Program-made: the position numbers and the translations under genes
NCBI GenBank assembly: GCA_017649945.1
Contig: JAGCFU010000046.1
Span: 1 to 41,334, forward strand
Direction: 5' to 3'
DNA length: 41,334 bases
DNA from: Bacteroidales bacterium
GTDB taxonomy: Bacteria > Bacteroidota > Bacteroidia > Bacteroidales > F082
Part shown: in pieces, positions 25,151 to 33,745 of the stretch
Layout of the letters: each line of letters starts with the position of its first letter
Position numbering within the stretch: position 1 is the stretch's first letter
Notes under the pieces: generated by a model
What the model saw: only the letters and a program-made list of their open reading frames with translations
Told to the model about the DNA's origin: nothing
Database searches by the model: none

Positions 25151-26490
25151 TGTTTGTTCATCGCACATCTGAAGCCTACCGTTGAAGAAGTTTGTGTTTC
25201 TTCCATAAAGCGACGTACAGAAGGGCTGAGGTAGTAAGGACCGTCGGCCCATGAACCACCTTTATACACGCGTGAACGATCTGATATCAAAGTGGTCTTG
25301 CCATAGTCGTACATCTGTTTGGTGAAGTCCTGCTGAGCGTTGTCTTTGTTGCTCCAGTCGTTCTGGATTGTCGACATATAGTCACCGTCTTTGTAATTGA
25401 GGTCACGGAACGGGTTCTGGTCGGCGAAGTCTTCAAATGAGAGCGGACGATAGACGTCGAGCACCCATTCTGACACGTTGCCTGCCATGTTGTAGAGGCC
25501 GTAGTCGTTTGGCCAATATGACATTACAGGAGCAGGGAATGCTGCGCCGTCGTTGAGACTGCCGGCTACCCCCATGTAATCGCCGTTACCTCTCTTGAAG
25601 TTGGCGACGAAGTTACCCATGTAGTTCTTATCCTGAGAGCGGAGACCGTCGGAATCCCAAGGATATATTCTGCGTTCCTTGATGCTTTCCTCTGAAGTGT
25701 TGCCGATGAGACCTAAAGCGGCGTATTCCCATTCAGCTTCCGTGGGGAGACGATATTTTGGAATGAGTATGCCGTCTTCCATTCTCACGCTGCGCTGACC
25801 TGTCGGGTTGCTTGGGTTGAGGTCTGTGAAACCGTTGGCAATAACTCCTGTGTATTCACCTGCGAGATATGCGTCGGTGGTGAAGTGGTTGTCTTTGTCC
25901 TGATTTGGATCGAATGCGAGAACTCCGGCTTCGATGAGCAGCATCTCGTTGACGCGGTCTGAACGCCATAATGCGTAGTCGTTAGCCTGAAGCCATGACA
26001 CGCCGACGACAGGATAATCGCGGTATGCCGGGTGACGGAAGTATATCTCAACCATAGGCTCATTGTATGACAGAGAGTTACGCCATACTAATGTGTCAGG
26101 AAGAGCTTTGTTGATCATCTCCGGATAATCGCTTCCGAAGATGCGCTCCAACCAATATATATACTCCAGATAATCAAGATTGCTTACCTCTGTCTGATCC
26201 ATGTAGAATGATGAAACGGTGACCTGACGTGGGGTGTTGTCCCATTCAGAGTATACGTTTTCCTGTGTGGCACCCATGGTGAATGTGCCCCCTTCTATCG
26301 CCACAAGACCCGGCCCGATTGGTTGCTCGGTTGCCTTGGCTACATAAAAACCTCCGTAATTCGGATCATTGTAATTCCATCCTGTGGTTCTCGACTTGGT
26401 TGTGGACTTCTTGCCACATGAAATCATAAGGATACCGCAACAAAAAATTGCCAAAATAGCACTAAATCTAATACTTCTATGCATTTTCAT
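25147..26490 (-). CDS. gldJ: Gliding/T9SS-associated lipoprotein GldJ
   Basis: 447 residues. A lipoprotein signal ends in LMISC with Cys25. Residues about 50-445 form a formylglycine-generating-enzyme-like (FGE-sulfatase) fold: IEGGTFTMGATQ, MDQTEVSNLDYLEY, YPVVGVSWLQANDYALWR, YRLPTEAEWEYAA, NMAGNVSEWVLDVYRP, RVYKGGSWADG and the terminal GFRCAMN. GldJ and GldK share this fold; TGWNYNDPNYGGF after the Cys and ALPDTLVWRN point to GldJ. GldJ stabilises the T9SS core in gliding Bacteroidota. Its position divergent from porU/porV supports the call. First gene of gldJ-murF-anmK; no clear TAnnTTTG promoter was found upstream. Confidence 0.85.
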   Translation of the reverse strand: MKMHRSIRFSAILAIFCCGILMISCGKKSTTKSRTTGWNYNDPNYGGFYVAKATEQPIGPGLVAIEGGTFTMGATQENVYSEWDNTPRQVTVSSFYMDQTEVSNLDYLEYIYWLERIFGSDYPEMINKALPDTLVWRNSLSYNEPMVEIYFRHPAYRDYPVVGVSWLQANDYALWRSDRVNEMLLIEAGVLAFDPNQDKDNHFTTDAYLAGEYTGVIANGFTDLNPSNPTGQRSVRMEDGILIPKYRLPTEAEWEYAALGLIGNTSEESIKERRIYPWDSDGLRSQDKNYMGNFVANFKRGNGDYMGVAGSLNDGAAFPAPVMSYWPNDYGLYNMAGNVSEWVLDVYRPLSFEDFADQNPFRDLNYKDGDYMSTIQNDWSNKDNAQQDFTKQMYDYGKTTLISDRSRVYKGGSWADGPYYLSPSVRRFMEETQTSSTVGFRCAMNKQ

Positions 26491-26652
26491 TCGTATTTTA
26501 TTATCTTTTTCAATAACTGAAATTCATTGTATTTATTGCATGAGCCGATAAAAAAATGAATTTTATTTTCTTCAAAATTTTCAAACTGCAATAATACGAC
26601 TTTTTTCCGTTGTCTGAAAAGGTTTTTTTAATTTTTTTTGAAAAGTTTTTTT

Positions 26653-26696
26653 ACAATATTATTTCACGTTGTTCGTTGTAGTTTTGAAAATATTGT
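26653..26696. promoter_or_regulatory. Inverted repeat around the porU -33 element
   Basis: ACAATATT (26653-26660) is the exact reverse complement of AATATTGT (26689-26696). The TTG at 26676-26678 lies between the arms and the -7 element starts one base after the right arm. It may be an operator, though the AT-rich context makes chance plausible. Confidence 0.3.
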
Positions 26697-26705
26697 TTAT
26701 CTTTG
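26676..26705 (+). promoter_or_regulatory. porU promoter: TTG (26676-26678), 19-bp spacer, TATCTTTG (26698-26705)
   Basis: Both elements match the Bacteroidota sigma-70-type consensus at the expected spacing. Only 10 bases separate the -7 element from the ATG at 26716, so the transcript is nearly leaderless. It also decides the porU start: the ORF extends upstream, but earlier in-frame ATGs lie before the promoter. Confidence 0.7.
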
Positions 26706-26715
26706 CAAATTAGAT

Positions 26716-29700
26716 ATGAATACGTCTTTAAAAATATATGGAAAATTATTTGTGTTGCTTGCTGTGATGTTCTTCATGGCAAATGTCACAGTTTGGGCTG
26801 AGAATTCGGTTCTTAGCAGCGGGACTTGGTATAAACTGTCGATTTCTGAGACGGGAATGTATAAACTTACATATTCCGATTTGGAATCGATGGGTGTCGA
26901 TGTGGCGAATATCAATCCGAAAAATCTCCGTATTTATCATAATGGCGGCGGTGTTTTGCCTAAAATCAACAATAAATATTATCCTGATGATTTGTATGAA
27001 ATCCCGATTTATGTGTCAGGAGAGGATGACGGCGTATTTAACCGTAATGATTATGTCTTGTTCTACGCCAGAGGGCCGGTCACTTGGAGATATATCAAAA
27101 AGACGCAGTATTATGGACATGTGAAGAATCCGTATACCAATTATACTTATGTGTTTCTGACTGTCGGTGCGGAAGAGGGCAGACGTATTCAAATGGCGGA
27201 AGAGCCGGAAGAAACCTCTGTGATTCCTGTCGACGAATTTATTGATTGTCAGGTGAAGGATGTCGACGACATCAATATCAACAATATGGGTTGTACCTGG
27301 TTTTTCGATAAGTTTGATGTTGTCTTGCAGAGAAATTACGATTTTAAATTTGATAATATCAATACTTCAAAAGAGGCGAAGATGAAGGTCTCGATGGCAT
27401 CGAGGAATATTTCTTCTGCAACGATGACGTTCAAGTACGATAACAGGATAGTGTATTCAAAGTCGTTTAAGAATTACGGCACATACATGTTCGCGGATTG
27501 GGATACTTTATGCTCGGCGCGATTTGCTGTTACAGGCAGCCCTATAAACATAACGGCGACATACAACAGGGCGATGACATCGTCGGTGGCATGGATGGAT
27601 TATATCTCCTTGAATGTCTGGCGTTATCTCAAGATGAGCGGAGATGTTATGGCGTTCCGTAATCCGGAATGCAGCAGTGCCAGTGTGGTTTATGAGTATG
27701 ATTTGCAAAACGCATCGGATGTGGAGATGGTGTGGAATGTCACCGACCCGATCAATCCTACGAGGATGAAAACGAAAATGACGGCGTCGACATTGTCGTT
27801 CAAGGTTTATGGTGATATGAATAACGAATTCATCGCATTTAAGGGAAGCGGATTCAAGACCCCTGCATTTGACGGCGTGGTCGGGAATCAGAACCTGCAT
27901 GCCATGAGGGATATCGATTACCTTATTATTACGCATCCTAAATTCCAGTCGCATGCTGAACGTCTGAAAGATATCCATGCTCAACTTGACGATTATGTTA
28001 TTGAGATCGTTCAACCGCAGTATATATATAATGAGTTCTCGTGTGGCGCTAAGGATATCGCAGGTATAAGGAATTTTGTCAGGATGCTTTACCAAAACAG
28101 CAGTGACGAGCATAGCCTTAAATATGTGCTGCTTTTCGGTGACGCGTCGTATGACTACCATAACACCGATGAATGTCTCATCCCGACATGGGAGTCGTTT
28201 AACGGCTGTGACATTACGTCGTCTGTCGTTACCGATGATTTCTATGTCTGCCTTGACGATAACGAAGGTTTGATGGAATCTCCTAAAAACGGTCCCAACG
28301 CCTCGATGATAGACTTGCCTATTGGAAGAATGCCGGTGAAGACAGAGGAACAGGCTACGGAAATCATCGACAAAATCGAGGCTTATGTAGCTAAAAATGC
28401 CAGTGCGATGGCAAACTGGCGTAATGTCATCACATTGATATGTGACGATGAGTCGAATGATTTTATCTCCAATTCGGAATATTTGGCGAATAACATCCGT
28501 AAATGGGGCGGAAATATTATTGTCGACAAGATTTATCTTGATGCATACAATCAGGTGGCTACTGCAAGCGGACAGCGTTGCCCTGAAATAAACGAAGCAA
28601 TCAGCAACCGTATAGAAAAAGGCTCTCTCGTAGTGAATTATAACGGTCACGGTGGCGAGATAGGACTTGGCGAGGAACGTATTTTGACCATAGAGGATAT
28701 CAATTCGTGGGAGAATATACCTATGTTACCTCTGTTTGTCACCGCAACATGTGAATTCAGCCGCTATGACGATCACACGAGGACTTCTGCCGGTGAGTTA
28801 TTGTTTACAAACAGCAGGGGCGGTGCAATCGCGATGATCACCACTGCAAGAACGACGAGCGGAAGTAGGGAGCTTTTAATTAGAACATATAGGAATATGT
28901 TCCAGATGGAAAATGGAGAATACCCTACAATGGGTGAGATTTTCTTTAATGCCAAGCAAGATAAAACCAACGTAACCAAGGTGTTCGTGCTTTTCGGCGA
29001 CCCTGCACTGCGTCTGGCTTATCCGAAAAACAATGTTGTTTTGACCAAAATCAATGGGAAGCCTGTTTCTCCGAATAATGATACAATATGTCTTAATGAT
29101 ACTCTTAAGGCGTTGAGTACTATTGAGTTACAAGGAGAGATAACTGATAATTTCGGTGAGATTATGACAGACTTCGACGGAGTGGTTAGAGTGTCGGTCT
29201 ACGATAAAGAGAACACGTATCGTACCAAAGGTGATGAGGGCTCTCCGATAATTGATTTCAAACTTAGGAATAGTCTGTTATTCGATGGCAGCGCAACTGT
29301 TGAGGCCGGAACATTTACGACCACATTCACGATTCCTAAAGATATCAACTATAGCTTCGGTAAAGGTTTGATAAGTTTCTATGCCACTGATTATGAGCAA
29401 GATGCAAACGGAATGTATGACAATATCATTGTAGGAGGCTATAACGACCAAGCTTTGCCTGACGAACAAGGTCCGGAGGCACGCATATTCATTGATGACA
29501 CATTGTTTGTAAGCGGCGGAATAACTAACGAGAACCCGTTGTTCTATGCGTTGATGCGAGATGAATATGGTATCAATACGACAGGAATCGGAATTGGACA
29601 CGATATTACGATGACTATAACAGGGGCCACAAACAAGACGTACACGCTGAATTCATATTATGAGACACCTGAAAACCCGAACGATTACGGTAAACTTGCG

Positions 29701-30123
29701 TATCGTATCTATGGTTTGAATGAAGGTGAACATCATCTTAACTTCAGGGTGTGGGACATTTATAACAACTCAACCAATGTCTCTCTCGATTTTGTTGTCA
29801 TCAAGAGCGATAATCCGGTTGTGGAGAATGTTTATAACTCCCCGAATCCTATGACGAATTACACGAGATTCTGCTTTGAGCATAACCAAAAAGGCAATAT
29901 CGATATCGTGATAAACATATATAATTTGAGCGGACAGCTTGTCAAGACGATAAGAGACAGCAGATTCGGCACTTCGACACGTATAGAGCCGATTTACTGG
30001 GATGGCAGAGGCGATAACGGTGCGAATCTTCCGTCAGGATTATATATTTATAATGTAACGTTGACCAATAATAATAAGGAGAAACATTCCGGCTATTCAA
30101 AATTGGTGATATCCAGACAATAA
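26716..30123 (+). CDS. porU: T9SS C-terminal signal peptidase/sortase PorU
   Basis: 1135 residues from the ATG at 26716. PorU cleaves the C-terminal domain of T9SS cargo at the cell surface and attaches it to A-LPS. After the signal peptide (about 1-30) comes LSSGTWYKLSISETGMYKLTY, the usual start of mature PorU. The central gingipain-type C25 peptidase domain has the catalytic dyad His645 (NYNGHGGEIG) and Cys679 (VTATCEFSRYDD), 34 residues apart as in P. gingivalis PorU. The C-terminus (about 1040-1135) is a FlgD-like/T9SS type-A Ig domain (YNSPNPMTNYTRF to GLYIYNVTL). It is followed by porV, its known partner. Confidence 0.94.
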   Translation: MNTSLKIYGKLFVLLAVMFFMANVTVWAENSVLSSGTWYKLSISETGMYKLTYSDLESMGVDVANINPKNLRIYHNGGGVLPKINNKYYPDDLYEIPIYVSGEDDGVFNRNDYVLFYARGPVTWRYIKKTQYYGHVKNPYTNYTYVFLTVGAEEGRRIQMAEEPEETSVIPVDEFIDCQVKDVDDININNMGCTWFFDKFDVVLQRNYDFKFDNINTSKEAKMKVSMASRNISSATMTFKYDNRIVYSKSFKNYGTYMFADWDTLCSARFAVTGSPINITATYNRAMTSSVAWMDYISLNVWRYLKMSGDVMAFRNPECSSASVVYEYDLQNASDVEMVWNVTDPINPTRMKTKMTASTLSFKVYGDMNNEFIAFKGSGFKTPAFDGVVGNQNLHAMRDIDYLIITHPKFQSHAERLKDIHAQLDDYVIEIVQPQYIYNEFSCGAKDIAGIRNFVRMLYQNSSDEHSLKYVLLFGDASYDYHNTDECLIPTWESFNGCDITSSVVTDDFYVCLDDNEGLMESPKNGPNASMIDLPIGRMPVKTEEQATEIIDKIEAYVAKNASAMANWRNVITLICDDESNDFISNSEYLANNIRKWGGNIIVDKIYLDAYNQVATASGQRCPEINEAISNRIEKGSLVVNYNGHGGEIGLGEERILTIEDINSWENIPMLPLFVTATCEFSRYDDHTRTSAGELLFTNSRGGAIAMITTARTTSGSRELLIRTYRNMFQMENGEYPTMGEIFFNAKQDKTNVTKVFVLFGDPALRLAYPKNNVVLTKINGKPVSPNNDTICLNDTLKALSTIELQGEITDNFGEIMTDFDGVVRVSVYDKENTYRTKGDEGSPIIDFKLRNSLLFDGSATVEAGTFTTTFTIPKDINYSFGKGLISFYATDYEQDANGMYDNIIVGGYNDQALPDEQGPEARIFIDDTLFVSGGITNENPLFYALMRDEYGINTTGIGIGHDITMTITGATNKTYTLNSYYETPENPNDYGKLAYRIYGLNEGEHHLNFRVWDIYNNSTNVSLDFVVIKSDNPVVENVYNSPNPMTNYTRFCFEHNQKGNIDIVINIYNLSGQLVKTIRDSRFGTSTRIEPIYWDGRGDNGANLPSGLYIYNVTLTNNNKEKHSGYSKLVISRQ

Positions 30124-30176
30124 ATAAAATTTTATACAATAAATAAGATGCATGTGCGTTAAATGAAATAAATGTT

Positions 30177-30184
30177 TAATTTTG
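30177..30184 (+). promoter_or_regulatory. Bacteroidota -7 element (TAATTTTG) for porV
   Basis: Exact TAnnTTTG match 19 bases before the porV ATG, in the 80-base gap after porU. It suggests porV is also transcribed alone, consistent with a need for much more PorV than PorU. Confidence 0.55.
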
Positions 30185-30203
30185 CAGCGTAATTTATAAT
30201 AAT

Positions 30204-31379
30204 ATGGTAAAGAAAACTTTTGTTATTTTAGTGGTTCTTTTGATGGCTGGCGTCATTGCAAAAGCACAAAACAATGATTACAACGTCATTTCTACGGCAG
30301 TTCCTTCTATGATGATTGCTCCGGATGCACGTTCAGCAGGTATGGGTGATCTGGGCGTGTCGACATCACCTGATGTATATTCAATGCATTGGAATCCTGC
30401 CAAATACGCATTTATTCAAGATGATTTGAGCGTTGGTCTGGCATATACTCCATGGTTGAGAAAGCTCGTTCCGGATATGAATATCGCTTATCTCGCTGTC
30501 TCGAAACGTGTCAGCAGCAAGTCGGCAGTCGCTGGAACATTGCGTTACTTCAACTTGGGAGATATCAACTTCAGAGGTGACGACAACACAGACCTCGGAA
30601 CATACAGACCGAATGAATTCGCAATCGACCTCTGCTATTCAAGAAAACTTGGTGACTACTGGTCAGCGGCAGTGGCAGCGCGTTATATACGTTCTGACTT
30701 GACGCAAGGTGTTCAAAATTATGCTAAAGCGGCATGGTCAGTGGCGGCAGATATCGGCGTTTACTACCAGAGACCGGTTAATCTCGGTAGCGTTGACGGA
30801 GACTTCTCATGGGGAGTTTCAATCACCAACATCGGTAGCAAGATGAACTATTCTAACGCTAACTCAAAATCGGATTTTATCCCGACGAACTTACGTTTGG
30901 GTCCGACATTGAAAGTCAATATCGATGAGTTTAACTCACTTGCATTCTCGATTGACCTCAACAAGCTGCTTGTTCCTACACCGCCTATCTATGATACAGC
31001 CGGTAATATTATAAAAGGTAAGGATCCGGATGTGTCGGTCGTGCAAGGTATGCTCCAGTCATTCTACGACGCTCCAGACGGATTCAGCGAGGAGTTGAAA
31101 GAAATTACACTCAGTATAGGTGCCGAATATATCTATAACAACGTGTTCGCTGTTCGTACAGGTTTCTTCCATGAGGCAAAGATGAAAGGTAACCGCCGTT
31201 ATCTCACATTCGGTGCAGGCTTGCGCTACAACGTGCTTGTCATCGATGTGTCATACCTCGTGCCAGTCAACAATAAGGCCAATTCAGGAACCAACCCTCT
31301 CGAAGGCACATTACGTTTCAGCTTGGCATTCAATATCAACAAGTGGGGTGGAAACACCAAACTTGAGAGAGTTGATTAA
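30204..31379 (+). CDS. porV: T9SS outer membrane shuttle protein PorV (LptO)
   Basis: 391 residues. Signal peptide about 1-22 ending in AKAQ, then the PorV signature PSMMIAPDARSAGMGDLGVSTSPDVYSMHWNP split over 35-65. The rest alternates as a FadL-like 14-strand barrel and ends NINKWGGNTKLERVD. PorV carries cargo from the Sov translocon to PorU. Downstream of porU, as in Flavobacterium johnsoniae and relatives. A strong terminator follows. Confidence 0.93.
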   Translation: MVKKTFVILVVLLMAGVIAKAQNNDYNVISTAVPSMMIAPDARSAGMGDLGVSTSPDVYSMHWNPAKYAFIQDDLSVGLAYTPWLRKLVPDMNIAYLAVSKRVSSKSAVAGTLRYFNLGDINFRGDDNTDLGTYRPNEFAIDLCYSRKLGDYWSAAVAARYIRSDLTQGVQNYAKAAWSVAADIGVYYQRPVNLGSVDGDFSWGVSITNIGSKMNYSNANSKSDFIPTNLRLGPTLKVNIDEFNSLAFSIDLNKLLVPTPPIYDTAGNIIKGKDPDVSVVQGMLQSFYDAPDGFSEELKEITLSIGAEYIYNNVFAVRTGFFHEAKMKGNRRYLTFGAGLRYNVLVIDVSYLVPVNNKANSGTNPLEGTLRFSLAFNINKWGGNTKLERVD

Positions 31380-31400
31380 GGAGTATGGATTAAAAAGTAG

Positions 31401-31427
31401 GGGCGGATGATTATCCGCCCTTTTTTT
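31401..31427 (+). terminator. Rho-independent terminator after porV
   Basis: GGGCGGAT (31401-31408) pairs with ATCCGCCC (31413-31420) around loop GATT, followed by seven T. It lies 21 bases after the porV stop. Confidence 0.93.
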
Positions 31428-31461
31428 ATTAATTTTTTGGTGTTGGTATTAAAATTTGTTG

Positions 31462-31469
31462 TATTTTTG
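31462..31469 (+). promoter_or_regulatory. Bacteroidota -7 element (TATTTTTG) for the fused mini-protein/lipoprotein gene
   Basis: Exact TAnnTTTG match, with a TTG 22 bases upstream (31437-31439). The predicted leader of about 105 bases is AT-rich and long, like that of the paralogous operon at 4398, but the 21-bp array found there is not present. Confidence 0.5.
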
Positions 31470-31579
31470 CAGCACCAAAAACAGAAATTTATTGAGACTA
31501 TTTTTTTATGTGTTTTCAAATAGATTTCTTGGCTTTTGGGTTTTAAGTTACTATTTGTTTAACATTTAAAAAATTAAAA

Positions 31580-33424
31580 ATGAAAAAATCAAAATTTAAA
31601 CATGGAGCCTGGGTGCTGTTTGCTGCTCTGGCATTCAGCTTGTTTCTGCCGATGTATGTGAACGCCCAAGGTGGAGGAGCCGACGGCTTTTTCAAGGGAT
31701 TCTTTGACGATTACGAAAATCGAGACGGTGAAGACGTTGAGGTGTATGGCGGCGTCACCAATGATTCTTTTAATGCGCCAATAGGTAGCGGACTGCTTAT
31801 AATGCTGGCTTCCGGACTCGGATATGCAGCTGTGAAAAGGCGTGGAGTGCGGTCACGAGATTGTGCGACAATGCTTGTGGCGTCAGCTTTGATGCTCGGG
31901 ATGACACAATGTAAGAAAGAAGTGAATAAGAAAATACCTTATAATAATAAGGTGAATATTACACTGAATCTGGATGATGGGGCTAAAACTGATGTCAATC
32001 CGGAGACGGGAACGGTCGATTTTGTTGACGGAGATGAGATTATTGTGGCTAACAACGGCGTTTATGTCGGAACACTCGTGTATGAAGACGATGTCTTTAG
32101 CGGAACCATAATTGGAGCGAGTTCTGACGATTATCTCCATTTCTATCATCTTGGCAATAAGGATGTCGGGCTGTTGGTAGAGGGTAGTAGCTCAGCATGT
32201 TCGGTGTCGATATCCGACCAGATTACAACGCTTCCGGTGATATCCGCCGGATGTTCTAATGAATTGTATTCGGACGACAACTCGTCGTATACCGCAAGAC
32301 TGCATAACAAATGTGCTTTGGTGATGTTTGATGTCGACACTGACTCGGAATTTGCCGCTACATGCATCTCGGGTTGCAAGAATCAGATTGATGTAGATTT
32401 CAGTGACGACTCTTTTAGCTTTAGTGAGGCTGATGGAGGAAAGATACATCTTTCTCCGGGGAGAGGCTGTAGATGGGCTGTGCTTCTGCCGCAAGAGGAG
32501 CTGGGCGAAGGTGAGGCCGGTTCCGCTGTTGCCGGAATATATAGCGGTACGCGAGGCGCTGTGCCGAAAATAACTGCCAATGAGGTTTATGCTGACGGAG
32601 TTTCTGTTGTTATGAATGAAGCGGAGACTGTGGAAGGTGCACTGAATGCCTTTTTTACAGTGAATGAGCAGGGTAAGAAAGTCCGTTTTTCCAAGGCCAA
32701 TCTTTCTTACAATACGGTTACTGAAGAGTGGAGATTCCTCGATTATCAATATAGTGTTGAAGAAAGAGATTCGGAAGGCGTAGGCGCCGATTACGAGTAC
32801 CGTACGGTAATGACGCTATTTGGCTGGAGTACGAGCGGGTTTAATCATGGGGCGGTGTGTTATATGCCATATAGCACGAGCACGACGAAATCGAGTTACT
32901 GTGCTTATGGAAATGGGGCGTTGAATCTGTATGACGGAGATGGAACTGCTGATTGGGGATACAATAAAATCGCTAATGGCGGAGGAGCGTATAAGCAATG
33001 GCGTGTCCTGACGCAGCCGGAGTGGTATTATTTGATAACCAGAGCTCAAGATGAGGAGAAGTTTGCTGAAGCTACGATAAATATACCTCGAAAGTCGATT
33101 ACAGGATTCATTCTGCTTCCTGACGAATGGTCTGAGCCGTATCCTGAATGTTTTACGGCAGGTTACGGCAATAATTATACAACAAATGTCTATACTTTGG
33201 AACAATGGCAGCAGATGGAAGAGAATGGGGCTTTGTTTCTCCCTAATTGCGGCAGGCGGTATAAGAAAGTATGTACGGGACCCAATCTGTATCTGTTCTT
33301 GTGGACAAGCTCAAGAAGTACTAATTCAGATGCTTGCGCTGTGTTTTTAAGTGACACTGAGATAAATCCGCTGCGAATTGATTACAAAAGCTGTGGCTCG
33401 GCAGTCCGTCTTGTGTGTGAGTGA
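31580..33424 (+). CDS. Fusion of secreted anchor mini-protein and fimbrillin-like/FISUMP lipoprotein
   Basis: 614 residues, function unknown. Residues 1-94 repeat the plan of the 100-residue protein at 4398: signal peptide to VNAQ (30), DGFFKGFFDDY (35-45), then APIGSGLLIMLASGLGYAAV (66-85) and KRRGVRSR. Without a stop this runs into RDCATMLVASALMLGMTQC (Cys111), which looks like the signal peptide and lipobox of the 4703 lipoprotein, followed by KKEVNKK, a fimbrillin-like part (ITLNLDDGAKTDVN) and a FISUMP-like C-terminal domain (KVRFSKANLSYN, LFGWSTSGFNHG, WRVLTQPEWYYL, GALFLPNCGRRY, AVRLVCE). A GTG at 31847 or ATG at 31871 could start the lipoprotein separately. It lies just after porV, on its own promoter. 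Confidence 0.78.
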   Translation: MKKSKFKHGAWVLFAALAFSLFLPMYVNAQGGGADGFFKGFFDDYENRDGEDVEVYGGVTNDSFNAPIGSGLLIMLASGLGYAAVKRRGVRSRDCATMLVASALMLGMTQCKKEVNKKIPYNNKVNITLNLDDGAKTDVNPETGTVDFVDGDEIIVANNGVYVGTLVYEDDVFSGTIIGASSDDYLHFYHLGNKDVGLLVEGSSSACSVSISDQITTLPVISAGCSNELYSDDNSSYTARLHNKCALVMFDVDTDSEFAATCISGCKNQIDVDFSDDSFSFSEADGGKIHLSPGRGCRWAVLLPQEELGEGEAGSAVAGIYSGTRGAVPKITANEVYADGVSVVMNEAETVEGALNAFFTVNEQGKKVRFSKANLSYNTVTEEWRFLDYQYSVEERDSEGVGADYEYRTVMTLFGWSTSGFNHGAVCYMPYSTSTTKSSYCAYGNGALNLYDGDGTADWGYNKIANGGGAYKQWRVLTQPEWYYLITRAQDEEKFAEATINIPRKSITGFILLPDEWSEPYPECFTAGYGNNYTTNVYTLEQWQQMEENGALFLPNCGRRYKKVCTGPNLYLFLWTSSRSTNSDACAVFLSDTEINPLRIDYKSCGSAVRLVCE

Positions 33425-33435
33425 CTTTTGTGAAT

Positions 33436-33470
33436 AAAAAAAAGAGACAATGTACATTGTCTCTTTTTTA
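33436..33470. terminator. Bidirectional terminator between the fusion gene and rpmH
   Basis: A perfect 20-base palindrome, GAGACAATGTACATTGTCTC (33444-33463), flanked by eight A and six T. The T-run serves the plus-strand gene; the A-run is a T-run for the minus-strand rpmH transcript. Confidence 0.9.
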
Positions 33471-33508
33471 ACCTTAAATAATTAATTATTAGGTACGGCT
33501 TCGCCGAA

Positions 33509-33655
33509 TCAATACTCGTCAGATACTGTGAGCTTTTTTCTGCCTTTTGCGCGGCGTGCTTTCAATACCTTGCGACCGTTGGCAGTTGCCATTCTTTCTC
33601 TGAAACCGTGTTTGTTCTTGCGTCTTCTGTTCGATGGTTGAAATGTACGTTTCAT
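33509..33655 (-). CDS. rpmH: Ribosomal protein L34
   Basis: A 48-residue, very basic 50S protein: [20 protein letters not shown], then [20 protein letters not shown] and KLTVSDEY. The MKRTFQPS start and HGFRxRM...GRKVLxxRRxKGR core define L34. It has its own promoter at 33701-33730 and ends at the shared terminator. It is not next to rnpA/dnaA here. Confidence 0.97.
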   Translation of the reverse strand: MKRTFQPSNRRRKNKHGFRERMATANGRKVLKARRAKGRKKLTVSDEY

Positions 33656-33700
33656 TGTCTTATGTATTTATTTTTTCTTTTTTCCTAATTTTTCGGACTG

Positions 33701-33730
33701 CAAAATTACACATAATTTTGATACGTACAA
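33701..33730 (-). promoter_or_regulatory. rpmH promoter: TTG, 19-bp spacer, TAATTTTG (minus strand)
   Basis: -7 element CAAAATTA on the plus strand at 33701-33708; the -33 element is CAA at 33728-33730. Spacing and both motifs fit the Bacteroidota consensus. It lies between pepD and rpmH, so rpmH is transcribed independently. Confidence 0.7.
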
Positions 33731-33745
33731 CATTTTTTTGAAAAA

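Noticed and set aside
25147-26490. GldJ-like protein as a genuine formylglycine-generating or sulfatase-modifying enzyme
   Set aside because: It is a lipoprotein with the GldJ/GldK layout and sits next to porU/porV; the FGE-like fold is structural in this family.
26638-26715. Longer porU start at 26638
   Set aside because: The promoter at 26676-26705 lies inside this extension, and the added residues break the signal-peptide pattern.
27508-28650. A 380-codon open frame on the minus strand inside porU
   Set aside because: It is wholly antisense to the catalytic domain of porU, its translation has no recognisable domain or signal, and porU has clear catalytic motifs and a promoter.
33444-33463. 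Perfect 20-base palindrome as a repressor operator
   Set aside because: The flanking A- and T-runs and its place between two convergent gene ends make it a bidirectional terminator.
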